A DNA stretch of 64,000 bases from Streptomyces sp. Y2F8-2 (GTDB lineage: Bacteria > Actinomycetota > Actinomycetes > Streptomycetales > Streptomycetaceae). Shown piece after piece: positions 7,422 through 15,106 of this stretch. The DNA is taken from assembly GCF_014905555.1 (NCBI RefSeq), contig NZ_BNGS01000002.1:496001-560000 (forward strand), read 5' to 3'. The position numbers and the translations under genes were made by a program. The first letter of the stretch is position 1. Every line of letters starts with the position of its first letter. Below the pieces are notes generated by a model that did not search any database, had not been told where the DNA came from, and was given only the letters and a program-made list of their open reading frames with translations.

Positions 7422-9143
7422 ATGCGGCTGCGCGCACTGCTGAACACCGACGCGCTGGGGCTGCGGCTGCTCGGCGGCGAGGACGAGCTCGACCGTACCG
7501 TGCGCGGTGTGATGACCACGGACCTGAAGGACCCCAGCCGGTACCTCTCCGGCGGTGAACTGGTCCTCACGGGCCTGGCCTGGCGGCACGACCCCGCCGA
7601 CTCCGAGCCCTTCGTGCGGATCCTGACGAGCGCCGGTGTGGCCGCGCTCGCCGCGGGTGAGGCGGAGCTGGGCGACGTCCCGGACGACCTCGTCGTGGCC
7701 TGCGCCCGGCACCGGCTGCCGCTGTTCGCCGTCCATGAGTCGGTGGCGTTCGCCACGATCACCGAGCACGTCGTACGGCAGGTCTCCGGCGAGCGGGCCG
7801 GGGACCTGGCGGCCGTGGTGGACCGGCACCGGCGGATGATGACCCCCGGCCCTGCGGGCGGCGGCCCGGACGTCGTCCTGGACCTGCTCCACTCCGACCT
7901 GGACCTGCGGGCCTGGGTGCTCTCCCCCACCGGCCTGCCCATCGCCGGGCCGACGCCGGGTCTCGCCGCCGACGTGTGCGCCAGGCTGGCGGCCGAGCAT
8001 CTGGCGGCGACGCGCACCGGGCGCCGGGGACCGCACCGGGTGACGCTCGGCGCGACGACGTACTCCCTCTTCCCGATCCGCGGCTGGGGGCACCGCCCAG
8101 CGGTAGCTGGGGGAGGGCGGACCGGCGGCGCCTCCCGGGACGTGCGCGAGACGGTGCTGTCCGACTGGCTGCTCGCGGTCGAGGCGGACGCCGGGGACTG
8201 GGCCGAGGAGCGCCTCGACCTGCTGCACGGCGTCACCCAGCTGATCGCGGTCGAACGGGACCGGCGCGACGCGGCGCGCACCGTGCGGCGGCGGCTCGCG
8301 CAGGAGGTCCTCGAGCTGGTGCAGGCGGGGGCCGCCCCCGCCGAGATCGCGGCCCGGCTGCGGGTCGCCGCGCCCGTGCTGCTGCCGGGGCTCGGGTCGG
8401 CGCCGCACTGGCAGGTGGTGGTGGCCCGGGTCGAGTGGGACGGCGGGGAGGTCGAGAGCGGGCCGGTCGCCCAGGCGTTGCTGGAGGAGATCCTGGTCGA
8501 CGCTCTCCCGGGCTCTTCGAACAAGGGCTACCCGGGGTCCACCGGCCCGGAGCACTCCGACCGCATCGCGGTGGCCCACACCGGGGACGAGGCGATCGCG
8601 CTCGTGCCGCTTCCGTCCGTGTCCTCCGAGCAGGACGCTTCCGAGCAGGGCGTCCTCGCCGACACCCTGCTTCAGGCCGTACGGGACCCGCTGTCCGCGG
8701 GCCTCGCCGACGACGGCCGGCTCACGCTGGGCGTCAGCGCCGCGGTGCACTCGGCGGAGGGGCTGCGCGGCGCCCTGGAGGAGGCGCGGCACGCCCGCCG
8801 GGTCGCCGCCGCCCGCCCGGGCCGGGTCTGTGCGGCCGGCCACCAGGAGCTGGCCTCGCACGTGCTGCTGCTGCCGTTCGTCCCGGACGACGTGCGCCGC
8901 GCCTTCACGGCCCGTCTGCTGGATCCGCTGCGCGACTACGACCGCCGGCACCGCGCCGAGCTGATCCCGACCCTGGAGGCGTTCCTCGAGTGCGACGGCT
9001 CCTGGACCCGTTGCGCGACCCGGCTCCACCTGCACGTCAACACGCTGCGATACCGGGTGGGGCGTATCGAGCAGTTGACGAGCCGTGACCTCTCGCGCCT
9101 GGAGGACAAGCTCGATTTCTTCCTCGCATTGCGTATGAGCTGA
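7422..9143 (+). CDS. pucR: PucR-family transcriptional regulator
   Basis: Length is 573 aa. The N-terminal PucR ligand-sensing domain starts MRLRALLNTDALGLRLLGG and includes VRGVMTTDLKDPSRYLSGGE (about residues 1-125). The C-terminal PucR-type helix-turn-helix is clear: LEAFLECDGSWTRCATRLHL followed by HVNTLRYRVGRIEQL (about residues 520-560). The middle matches the GGDEF-like/CdaR linker. In Bacillus, PucR controls purine degradation; the divergent xanthine dehydrogenase operon supports the same role here. Two low-complexity inserts (about residues 223-236 and 362-372) coincide with short palindromic DNA elements at about 8093-8119 and 8502-8536. Confidence 0.9.
   Translation: MRLRALLNTDALGLRLLGGEDELDRTVRGVMTTDLKDPSRYLSGGELVLTGLAWRHDPADSEPFVRILTSAGVAALAAGEAELGDVPDDLVVACARHRLPLFAVHESVAFATITEHVVRQVSGERAGDLAAVVDRHRRMMTPGPAGGGPDVVLDLLHSDLDLRAWVLSPTGLPIAGPTPGLAADVCARLAAEHLAATRTGRRGPHRVTLGATTYSLFPIRGWGHRPAVAGGGRTGGASRDVRETVLSDWLLAVEADAGDWAEERLDLLHGVTQLIAVERDRRDAARTVRRRLAQEVLELVQAGAAPAEIAARLRVAAPVLLPGLGSAPHWQVVVARVEWDGGEVESGPVAQALLEEILVDALPGSSNKGYPGSTGPEHSDRIAVAHTGDEAIALVPLPSVSSEQDASEQGVLADTLLQAVRDPLSAGLADDGRLTLGVSAAVHSAEGLRGALEEARHARRVAAARPGRVCAAGHQELASHVLLLPFVPDDVRRAFTARLLDPLRDYDRRHRAELIPTLEAFLECDGSWTRCATRLHLHVNTLRYRVGRIEQLTSRDLSRLEDKLDFFLALRMS
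8502..8536. repeat. Short interspersed palindromic element (copy 3) within pucR
   Basis: It reads GCTCTCCCGGGCTC, then TTCGAACAAGGG and CTACCCGG, sharing the TTCGAACA(A/G)GGG core with 3111-3141. It is read in frame as the residues SSNKGYPGS, which interrupt the regulator's middle domain. A second G-rich palindrome, AGCGGTAGCTGGGGGAGG, lies at about 8099-8116 in the same gene. Confidence 0.4.
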
Positions 9144-9293
9144 GGTCAGGGCGGTGGTGCACCGGTGGCCGCAACAGCCGCCGGTGTCCCACGACTTTGT
9201 GAAATCCTTCACCCAGCCTCTTGGCCTCGCGCCGCGGTTGGTGCTGGAATGCCGCCACCACCTAAAGCTCGATGGCGTGCTCGGGAGGGCAAC

Positions 9294-10070
9294 GTGGCGC
9301 ATACCGCCATGTCTGGTACCGGAACGACCGCAGCTGACGATCCACTCCAGACCGCGGTATGGCGGCTGCGCTCGCGCGCCTGCTGGGCCGATGCGGCGGC
9401 CCTCCTCCGGCCCGTGGCGGCCGAGGCGTCCCTCCAGCGGGCCGCGCTGCTGGTCGAGCGGTGCCTGTACACGGAGAAGGGCTGGGAGGAGGCCGAGGAC
9501 GCGCTGCGCACGGCCGAGGCTCAGGCCCACAGCGACGAGGAGCGGGGCGCGGCCGCTTGTGAACGCGGGTACTTGGCGTACGCCGCCACCCTGCTAGGGG
9601 TCCGGGACCGGGCCGACGAGGCGCGGGCCGCGCTCGGCCGGGCGGCGGCGCTGATCCCTCCGGGGACGCCGGGGAGGGCCCTGCTGGACTTCCGGCGCGG
9701 TCTGGTGGCCCAGAACCTCGCCGACGCCCCGCAGGCCGCCCGTGCGGCCTACCGGCGCGCCCACGCGGGCGCCGTCGCGCACGGCGACGCGCTGCTGCTC
9801 TCCTTCACCTGGCGGCACCTGGCGGGGCTCGCCCTGCGGGACGGCGAGGTGGCGGAGGCGCGGCACGGCTTCGCCGAGTCGCTGCGGATCCGCGAGGAGC
9901 TCGGGTACCTCGTCGGTACGGCCCCGGCGCTGGCGTCGCTCGCGGACGCGGAGTCCGAACCGGAGGCGTCCCGGCTGCGCGCGGAGGCGGGGCGGCTGTT
10001 CCGGCTGCTGGGGGGCGTGCCGACGTGGCTGGCGCGGCAGCTGGCGCCGATGAAGCCGGCCGCATCGTAG
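9294..10070 (+). CDS. Helical TPR-like protein of unknown function
   Basis: Length is 258 aa from a GTG at 9294 with GGGAGGG five bases upstream; an ATG at 9309 is the alternative. The protein is alanine- and arginine-rich and almost entirely helical. Repeated helix pairs look like tetratricopeptide units (AEDALRTAEAQAHSDEERGA, then ADEARAALGRAAALIPPGTP, ARAAYRRAHAGAVAHGDALL, EARHGFAESLRIREELGY). No catalytic motif, signal peptide or membrane segment is visible. TPR-like proteins act as adaptors, but no partner is suggested by the neighbours. It follows pucR by 150 bases and may have its own promoter. Confidence 0.7.
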   Translation: MAHTAMSGTGTTAADDPLQTAVWRLRSRACWADAAALLRPVAAEASLQRAALLVERCLYTEKGWEEAEDALRTAEAQAHSDEERGAAACERGYLAYAATLLGVRDRADEARAALGRAAALIPPGTPGRALLDFRRGLVAQNLADAPQAARAAYRRAHAGAVAHGDALLLSFTWRHLAGLALRDGEVAEARHGFAESLRIREELGYLVGTAPALASLADAESEPEASRLRAEAGRLFRLLGGVPTWLARQLAPMKPAAS

Positions 10071-10175
10071 GGGTTTGTCGGGGTACGCACCGTCTCGCCT
10101 TCAGAAGAAGCTGAGAAATTGCTGTGCCAGGCTGGCGCGCCGATCCCTTGGCCGCCCCCTTGGAGGAGCACCCCG

Positions 10176-10700
10176 ATGACCCTCGTCAACGGCTTGCCCG
10201 CGCACGTGTTGTTGGTCCACTTCGTCGTCGTCCTGGTCCCGCTGAGCGCACTGGCGCTCGTCGTCAGCGCCGTGTGGCCGAAGGCCGCGCGACGGCTGGG
10301 GCTGATCCTGCCCGTGCTGGCCTTCGTCACGCTGGTGACCGTTCCGCTGACCTCCCACGCGGGTGAGTGGCTGGAGCGGCACGTCGCCGGCGACCCTCTG
10401 GTGCGCAAGCACGCCGAGCTCGGGGACGGTCTGCTGCCGTGGGCCCTGGGCCTGTTCCTGCTGGCGACGGCCGTGTGGTGGACGGCCCGCCGGACGCCGG
10501 CGCCGCAGGGCGGCACGGACGGGCCTCGCGGCGGTGCGGACGGGCCTCGCGGCGGTGCGGTCGTCCGGGTGGCGGCGGCCGTGCTGTCCCTGGTCATGGC
10601 CGTCGGCGCGGTGGTCGACGTGTACCGCATAGGCGACTCCGGTGCGAAGGCGGCCTGGCACGACGCCTTCTCGAAGACCGCCACCGGTCACGGGGACTGA
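10176..10700 (+). CDS. DUF2231-type membrane protein
   Basis: Length is 174 aa. It begins MTLVNGLPAHVLLVHFVVVL, matching the 'LPAHPLLVHF' opening of DUF2231 proteins, and has four membrane segments (about residues 10-30, 38-58, 85-103, 130-148). Two conserved histidines sit at the first helix; some relatives are thought to bind haem or other redox groups, but this is not established for this one. A glycine/arginine-rich tandem (TDGPRGGADGPRGGA) separates helices three and four. GGAGGAG lies upstream of the ATG at 10176. Confidence 0.75.
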   Translation: MTLVNGLPAHVLLVHFVVVLVPLSALALVVSAVWPKAARRLGLILPVLAFVTLVTVPLTSHAGEWLERHVAGDPLVRKHAELGDGLLPWALGLFLLATAVWWTARRTPAPQGGTDGPRGGADGPRGGAVVRVAAAVLSLVMAVGAVVDVYRIGDSGAKAAWHDAFSKTATGHGD

Positions 10701-10710
10701 GCCCCGCCGC

Positions 10711-10923
10711 TCACAGGCTCCGGACGAACGTCCACAGGGCGTCGTGGAACGCGGGGTCGCGGGCCAGGAGGACGACGGCGGTGAGGAGGATGGCGACGGC
10801 GGCGGGGCCGACGAACGCCGCCCGCCCGCCGAGGCCGTCCCGGCCCGCCCGCCGTGTCCGCCTGCCCGGCCGGTCCCGGTGAATCCGCGGCCGAGCCCGC
10901 TGCCCTGTTTCGAACATCACCAT
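10711..10923 (-). CDS. Small single-span membrane protein, unknown function
   Basis: Length is 70 aa. A basic N-terminal half (RARPRIHRDRPGRRTRR) is followed by one hydrophobic segment (FVGPAAVAILLTAVVLL) and a short tail ending LWTFVRSL. The ATG at 10923 has GGGGGTGACCG just before it. The positive-inside rule suggests a cytoplasmic N terminus. I do not recognise a family. It is convergent with the DUF2231 gene and lies just downstream of the GntR regulator. Confidence 0.5.
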   Translation of the reverse strand: MVMFETGQRARPRIHRDRPGRRTRRAGRDGLGGRAAFVGPAAVAILLTAVVLLARDPAFHDALWTFVRSL

Positions 10924-11018
10924 CGGTCACCCCCGTGGGACGGTCGCCCCCTCTCCGGCCGACACGCGGGGGAACGCCGGAGCGGTTCCCTCATTCTGCG
11001 ACCACAGGGAGGGCCCCG

Positions 11019-11876
11019 TCAGCAGGACCCCGTGAAGTGCTCCCGCACGAGTGACTGCACCACCGCCAGGTCCTGGGCGGCCAGCGCGTCGAGCAGGGCC
11101 GTGTGCTCGGCGGCGTCGGCGAGCAGGTCGGCGCGACCGCGGAAGGAAGGGGCTTCGACCAGGGGCCACTGGGCGCGGCGGTGCAGGTCGTCGGCGATCC
11201 GCAGGAGTTGCTCGTTGCCGGCCAGGGCGAGGACCGCGCGGTGGAAGGCGCGGTCCGACTCGGCGTAGGTCGCCCGGCACCCGGAGGACGCGGCGCGGAC
11301 GGTGGCCTCGGCCAGCGGGCGCAGTTCCGCCCAGCGCTCGGCGGGGACCGCGCGGGCGAGCCGCAGCATCACCGGGACCTCGATCAGGGCCCGGATCTCG
11401 GCGAGTTCGGCCAGTTCCCGGGCGCCGCGCACCACGACACGGAAGCCTCGGTTGGGCACGACCTCGACCGCGCCCTCCAGGGCCAGCTGCTGCATCGCCT
11501 CGCGCACCGGTGTGGCGGACACCCCGAACCGTTCGGCGAGCGCGGGCCCCGAGTACACCTCACCGGGCGCCAGCTCGCCCCTGACCAGCGCGGTGCGCAG
11601 GGCGTCGAGTATCTGCCCGCGGACGGAGGCCCGCTGGACGACGGGACGCCCGTCCTCCACGGGGCACCCGGCGGCCATGTCCTCCCGTACGCGGGGATGC
11701 GGGATCGGCGGCTCGCTGTGGGTGTGCTCACCGCGCGTGGCGCCCGCGGCGGCGGCCCGCTCGCGGACCTCGTCCCCCGGCCGCAGCTGGTGCGGAACCC
11801 GTGCGGCCTGCGCACGGGGTGCCGCGGCCCTCGTCTCGGTAGAGCCCTCCGCGCGGCGGGAACTGGCCTGCTCCAC
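11019..11876 (-). CDS. GntR-family (FCD domain) transcriptional regulator
   Basis: Length is 285 aa from a GTG at 11876 preceded by GGAGGAG. An unusually long alanine/arginine-rich N-terminal tail (about 80 residues) precedes the winged helix: RGQILDALRTALVRGELAPG, AERFGVSATPVREAMQQLAL and EVVPNRGFRVV (about residues 88-155). A helical FCD ligand-binding domain follows, with the metal/ligand histidines expected in SDRAFHRAVL and EHTALLDAL. FCD regulators sense small organic acids; no target gene is obvious nearby. An internal methionine at about residue 67 could be an alternative start. Confidence 0.85.
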   Translation of the reverse strand: MEQASSRRAEGSTETRAAAPRAQAARVPHQLRPGDEVRERAAAAGATRGEHTHSEPPIPHPRVREDMAAGCPVEDGRPVVQRASVRGQILDALRTALVRGELAPGEVYSGPALAERFGVSATPVREAMQQLALEGAVEVVPNRGFRVVVRGARELAELAEIRALIEVPVMLRLARAVPAERWAELRPLAEATVRAASSGCRATYAESDRAFHRAVLALAGNEQLLRIADDLHRRAQWPLVEAPSFRGRADLLADAAEHTALLDALAAQDLAVVQSLVREHFTGSC

Positions 11877-12497
11877 GGGCTCCTCCTCCGGTCCTGCGGC
11901 GTCCTGCCCTCTGTGATTTGTTTCACGACGGTTGTTTACCGCTCGTAAAGCACGTTAGGCACCTTACGCTCCGGTTCCCCCACAGACCACCTCCGATAAG
12001 GAGTGCCTTACCTCCCCACACCCGGTCCGGCGAGCGTTCCCGGGCCCGACGGTCACCGGCCTCGGCACGGGCGCGACGGCCCCCGGTGGCGGCCGGACAT
12101 CCCTGCCGCCAGGGTCCCAGGGGCACCGCACGCCTGTGACGCCGACCGCGTCACCAAACCGACCAGCAACAGGGTCACTTGGGCGAGCTTCAAGGAGCCC
12201 CGGCGACCAACTACGGCTCCGATACCGTAAGATCCAGCCACGAATGAGGCCCCCGCGCGACCCACACGCGTTTCACAAGCTCCTCACCTGTCGCAGGAAC
12301 TTTCCGTGGAACCACCGGTACGGGTAGTCTTGTTCGAACTCAACTCCCGCCCCTCAAGCGGCAGTTCGAGCAGAACGCCGTCCTGGGCATCCCCTTGCAC
12401 ATCCGTGGCGGCCTCTTGCCCCGAAACCCCCTGAGGGGCGGCGGGATTGGGCCACTATGGCGGGCGTTACGCCCTATCCCAATGCAAGGGACCCCAG
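11877..12497. promoter_or_regulatory. Gene-free 621-base divergent region with several palindromes
   Basis: No convincing gene is seen. A palindrome GTGATTTGTTTCAC at 11913-11926 and the similar half-sequences TTGTTTCAC (11918-11926) and TTGTTTACC (11932-11940) lie 40-65 bases upstream of the GntR start, so they are candidate autoregulatory sites. Farther right, TTAGG-CA-CCTTA (11955-11966) and TAAGG-AGTG-CCTTA (11997-12010) form a second pair of inverted repeats. Positions 12160-12497 lead to the DUF2637 gene and show only weak structure. Confidence 0.4.
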
Positions 12498-13541
12498 ATG
12501 AGACTGACCGACATATCGCTGAACTGGCTGCTTCCGGGCGCCGTACTGCTCCTGGGCATGCTGGTGGCGGTGGCGGTGCTCGCGCGTGGCAAGCGCTCCT
12601 CCGGGGCAAACGCGAGCGCGGACGACTCGTGGGAGCGCGCCGAGGAGCGCCGCAGGCGCAAGGAGACCATCTACGCCACGGCCTCCTACGTGCTCCTCTT
12701 CTGCTGTGCGGCCGTCGCCGCGGCACTCTCCTTCCACGGCCTGGTCGGCTTCGGCCAGCAGAACCTCGGCCTGACCGACGGCTGGGAGTACCTGGTCCCG
12801 TTCGGCCTGGACGGTGCGGCCATGTTCTGCTCCGTGCTCGCCGTCCGTGAGGCCAGCCACGGCGACGCGGCGCTCGGCTCCCGGATCCTGGTGTGGACGT
12901 TCGCGGCGGCGTCCGCCTGGTTCAACTGGGTGCACGCCCCCAGGGGCATCGATCACGCGGGCGCCCCGCAGTTCTTCGCCGGCATGTCGCTGTCCGCGGC
13001 GGTGCTCTTCGACCGCGCACTGAAGCAGACCCGCCGCGCCGCACTGCGCGAGCAGGGCCTGGTGCCGCGTCCGCTGCCGCAGATCCGTATCGTCCGCTGG
13101 CTGCGGGCGCCCATCGAGACGTACAAGGCCTGGTCGCTGATGCTCCTCGAGGGTGTGCGCAGCCTGGACGAGGCCGTGGAGGAAGTGCGCGAGGACCGGC
13201 GCCAGAAGCAGCTGAACAAGGCGCGGCGCCGCGAGCAGCAGCGGGCCGAGCGGGTGCAGTTGAAGGCGCTCAGCCGCGGCCACCGCGCGCTGACCGGCGG
13301 CAACGGCGGACGTCAGGTCGAGGTGCAGACCGTCGAGCGGGCCCCCGCACCGGTCTCCTCGGAGCCTGCCATACCCGCGGGGGAACTGCCCTCGCGTACC
13401 CGCCCCTCGCTCCAGCCCGTCCGGAATTCCACCGCTGACCCCATCACGGTCGACCTCACCGCCGAGGACGACACCATGGCGCTGCCGCGGCTCGACTCCC
13501 TGGAGCGCAAACTCAAGGACCTTGAACAGCAGTTCGGCTGA
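12498..13541 (+). CDS. DUF2637 membrane protein
   Basis: Length is 347 aa. A first membrane segment (LPGAVLLLGMLVAVAVLARG, about residues 11-30) is followed by a charged patch and three more segments around residues 60-145, including SYVLLFCCAAVAAALSFHGL and VPFGLDGAAMFCSVLAV. These match the DUF2637 core also found in plasmid spread (SpdB-like) proteins. After about residue 170 comes a basic coiled coil (EEVREDRRQKQLNKARRREQ) and a disordered, proline-rich tail ending in LDSLERKLKDLEQQFG. Chromosomal DUF2637 proteins have no known role. It ends in a strong terminator. Confidence 0.8.
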   Translation: MRLTDISLNWLLPGAVLLLGMLVAVAVLARGKRSSGANASADDSWERAEERRRRKETIYATASYVLLFCCAAVAAALSFHGLVGFGQQNLGLTDGWEYLVPFGLDGAAMFCSVLAVREASHGDAALGSRILVWTFAAASAWFNWVHAPRGIDHAGAPQFFAGMSLSAAVLFDRALKQTRRAALREQGLVPRPLPQIRIVRWLRAPIETYKAWSLMLLEGVRSLDEAVEEVREDRRQKQLNKARRREQQRAERVQLKALSRGHRALTGGNGGRQVEVQTVERAPAPVSSEPAIPAGELPSRTRPSLQPVRNSTADPITVDLTAEDDTMALPRLDSLERKLKDLEQQFG

Positions 13542-13557
13542 GACCGGACACCATCCC

Positions 13558-13594
13558 GGGAAGGGGGCGCGGCACGATGCCGCGCCCCCTTCCC
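13558..13594. terminator. Strong hairpin terminator after the DUF2637 gene
   Basis: A perfect 16-base stem, GGGAAGGGGGCGCGGC pairing with 13579-13594, encloses a five-base loop (ACGAT). It lies 17 bases past the DUF2637 stop and just before the convergent ATPase gene's end, so it may serve both strands. Confidence 0.8.
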
Positions 13595-13635
13595 GTTGTC
13601 GGCGGCTCCTGCGGCGCGCCCCTGCGGCAACCGCC

Positions 13636-14118
13636 TCAGGCGGCGTCCGCACCGAGGTCGAACCACACCGCCTTTCCCACACCGTGCGCCCGCACGCCCC
13701 ACGCGTCCGCCAACGACTGGACGAGGATCAGTCCCCTGCCGTGCGTACCGTCGTCGTCGCTCGGTGCGTGCAGCCTCGGCCTGCGTCCCGCGAAGTCCCT
13801 TACCTCCACGTGGAGTCCGCGCGCTGAGACGGTCGCGGTCAGGACCGCGTCGCGGTCGGTGTGGATGAGCGCGTTGGTCACCAGCTCACTCGTGAGCAGC
13901 TCCGCTATCTCGGAGCATCCCGGCCTTCCCCAGTGCCGCAGCAACTCCCTGAGCGCCCTGCGCGCTTCGGGCACCGCCCGTAGGTCCGCCCGTCCCAGCC
14001 GGCGCCTGAGCTGGGGGGCCGCCGACCGGTCCGTCGGCGTGTCGGTCGCTTCCTCCGTCGTCTTCGCCGAGGAGGCCCCGATCACCACGGGACCGCCCCC
14101 TCGTGCTCGCCTCTTCAT
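13636..14118 (-). CDS. ATP-binding regulator (HATPase, RsbW-like)
   Basis: Length is 160 aa from the ATG at 14118. It has a single GHKL ATPase domain: the N box LLTSELVTNALIHTDRDAVL, the G1 box VEVRDFAGRRPRL and the G2 box GTHGRGLILVQSLAD. Such short proteins act as anti-sigma or anti-anti-sigma kinases that bind partners in the cytoplasm. It is convergent with the DUF2637 gene. A second protein of the same kind lies at 59266-59706. The partner is not visible here. Confidence 0.85.
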   Translation of the reverse strand: MKRRARGGGPVVIGASSAKTTEEATDTPTDRSAAPQLRRRLGRADLRAVPEARRALRELLRHWGRPGCSEIAELLTSELVTNALIHTDRDAVLTATVSARGLHVEVRDFAGRRPRLHAPSDDDGTHGRGLILVQSLADAWGVRAHGVGKAVWFDLGADAA

Positions 14119-14393
14119 GACCCCCGCCCCGTAGGTGGATGCCGGTTCCCCTCTGCTCGAACACCTCCACGGACATGCATGCCCCGCCGACGAACCGGCA
14201 GTCATGGTGACGGCGTTTCTCCTCGACTTCGGGACACGGGGACGTTCCTTGGTGACGTGGTATCAGCCGTCATTAGGCCAAACGGATTGTTATTCATATT
14301 GTCGGTATGTCGGATATGACACAGATCAGGATGGTCTGTACGTTCAATCTCGCATCGGCTTTCAGCCGACGTCTCTCAGACAGGAGAAGTGAC

Positions 14394-15008
14394 ATGGCAA
14401 CGCGTTCCACCGTTGTAACCGCCGCGATCGCGGCTGCCGCGGCCCTGGCGGCCACCGGCATCACCTACGCCAACGCGGCTTCCGAGCCGGGCCAGGCGGC
14501 TCCCGTCGCCCCGGTCGCCGCGGCCCCCGCCCCCGCTGCCGCCCCCGCCCTCCCGCAGGGCGGCAACGGCGACAACAGCAAGGGCAACGAGGGCCGTGAG
14601 GACCACGGGGACCGTGAGGACCACGGGGACCACGGGGACCACGACGAGGACTACGGTCGCGGCTACGACCACGAGTACTACGGCAAGGTCCGCATCAACG
14701 AGCGTGAGTACCCGGCCATCCCGGACGGCTGCGTCACGATCGTCAGCGGCCTCGGCTCCAAGAGCCTCAACATCCGCAACGACAGCAAGAAGACCGTCGA
14801 GGTCTTCTCCGGGGCCACCTGCGACAACGGCGCTCCCATCGCCATCGTCGGCCCCTGGAGCCAGAGCGACGGGGTCCACCCCCGTCACGTCAAGGGCGGC
14901 GTCAAGGTCAAGCACGGCGTCGTGGGCAGCTTCCGCGTGATCCGTCACCACCACGAGGACTACGACCACGACCGCGACCACGGCGGGCGCGACCACGAGG
15001 GCAAGTGA
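14394..15008 (+). CDS. Secreted His/Asp-rich protein, unknown function
   Basis: Length is 204 aa. A clear signal peptide (MATRSTVVTAAIAAAAALAA to about TYANA) is followed by an Ala/Pro-rich spacer, then a repetitive acidic/histidine stretch (EDHGDREDHGDHGDHDEDYG, about residues 68-88) encoded by tandem GAC-CAC-GGG-like triplets. The middle has a compact domain with two cysteines (DGCVTIVSGLGSKSLNIRN, ATCDNG). The tail is again histidine-rich (RHHHEDYDHDRDHGGRDH). The histidines and aspartates suggest binding of divalent metal outside the cell; this is inference. AGGAGA precedes the ATG, and the upstream 100 bases are AT-rich and likely hold the promoter. Confidence 0.7.
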   Translation: MATRSTVVTAAIAAAAALAATGITYANAASEPGQAAPVAPVAAAPAPAAAPALPQGGNGDNSKGNEGREDHGDREDHGDHGDHDEDYGRGYDHEYYGKVRINEREYPAIPDGCVTIVSGLGSKSLNIRNDSKKTVEVFSGATCDNGAPIAIVGPWSQSDGVHPRHVKGGVKVKHGVVGSFRVIRHHHEDYDHDRDHGGRDHEGK

Positions 15009-15039
15009 TCGAGCCGTCCGTCGCTGACACAACAAGGAG

Positions 15040-15070
15040 AACCCCGGCCCGCCGGAATCGGGCCGGGGTT
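15040..15070. terminator. Hairpin terminator after the secreted protein
   Basis: A perfect 11-base stem, AACCCCGGCCC at 15040-15050 with GGGCCGGGGTT at 15060-15070, has a nine-base loop. It stands between two convergent genes. Confidence 0.8.
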
Positions 15071-15106
15071 CCGGTCTTGGAGCCTCGCACAGCGAGGCGC
15101 GCCGTG

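Noticed and set aside
7218..9530. Minus-strand 770-codon frame opposite pucR
   Set aside because: Shadow frame of pucR; no recognisable domain, runs across two genes.
11955..12010. Iron-regulator (DmdR/IdeR-type) box
   Set aside because: The repeats share only TTAGG/CCTTA-like halves with the consensus as I recall it, spacing is wrong and no iron gene is adjacent.
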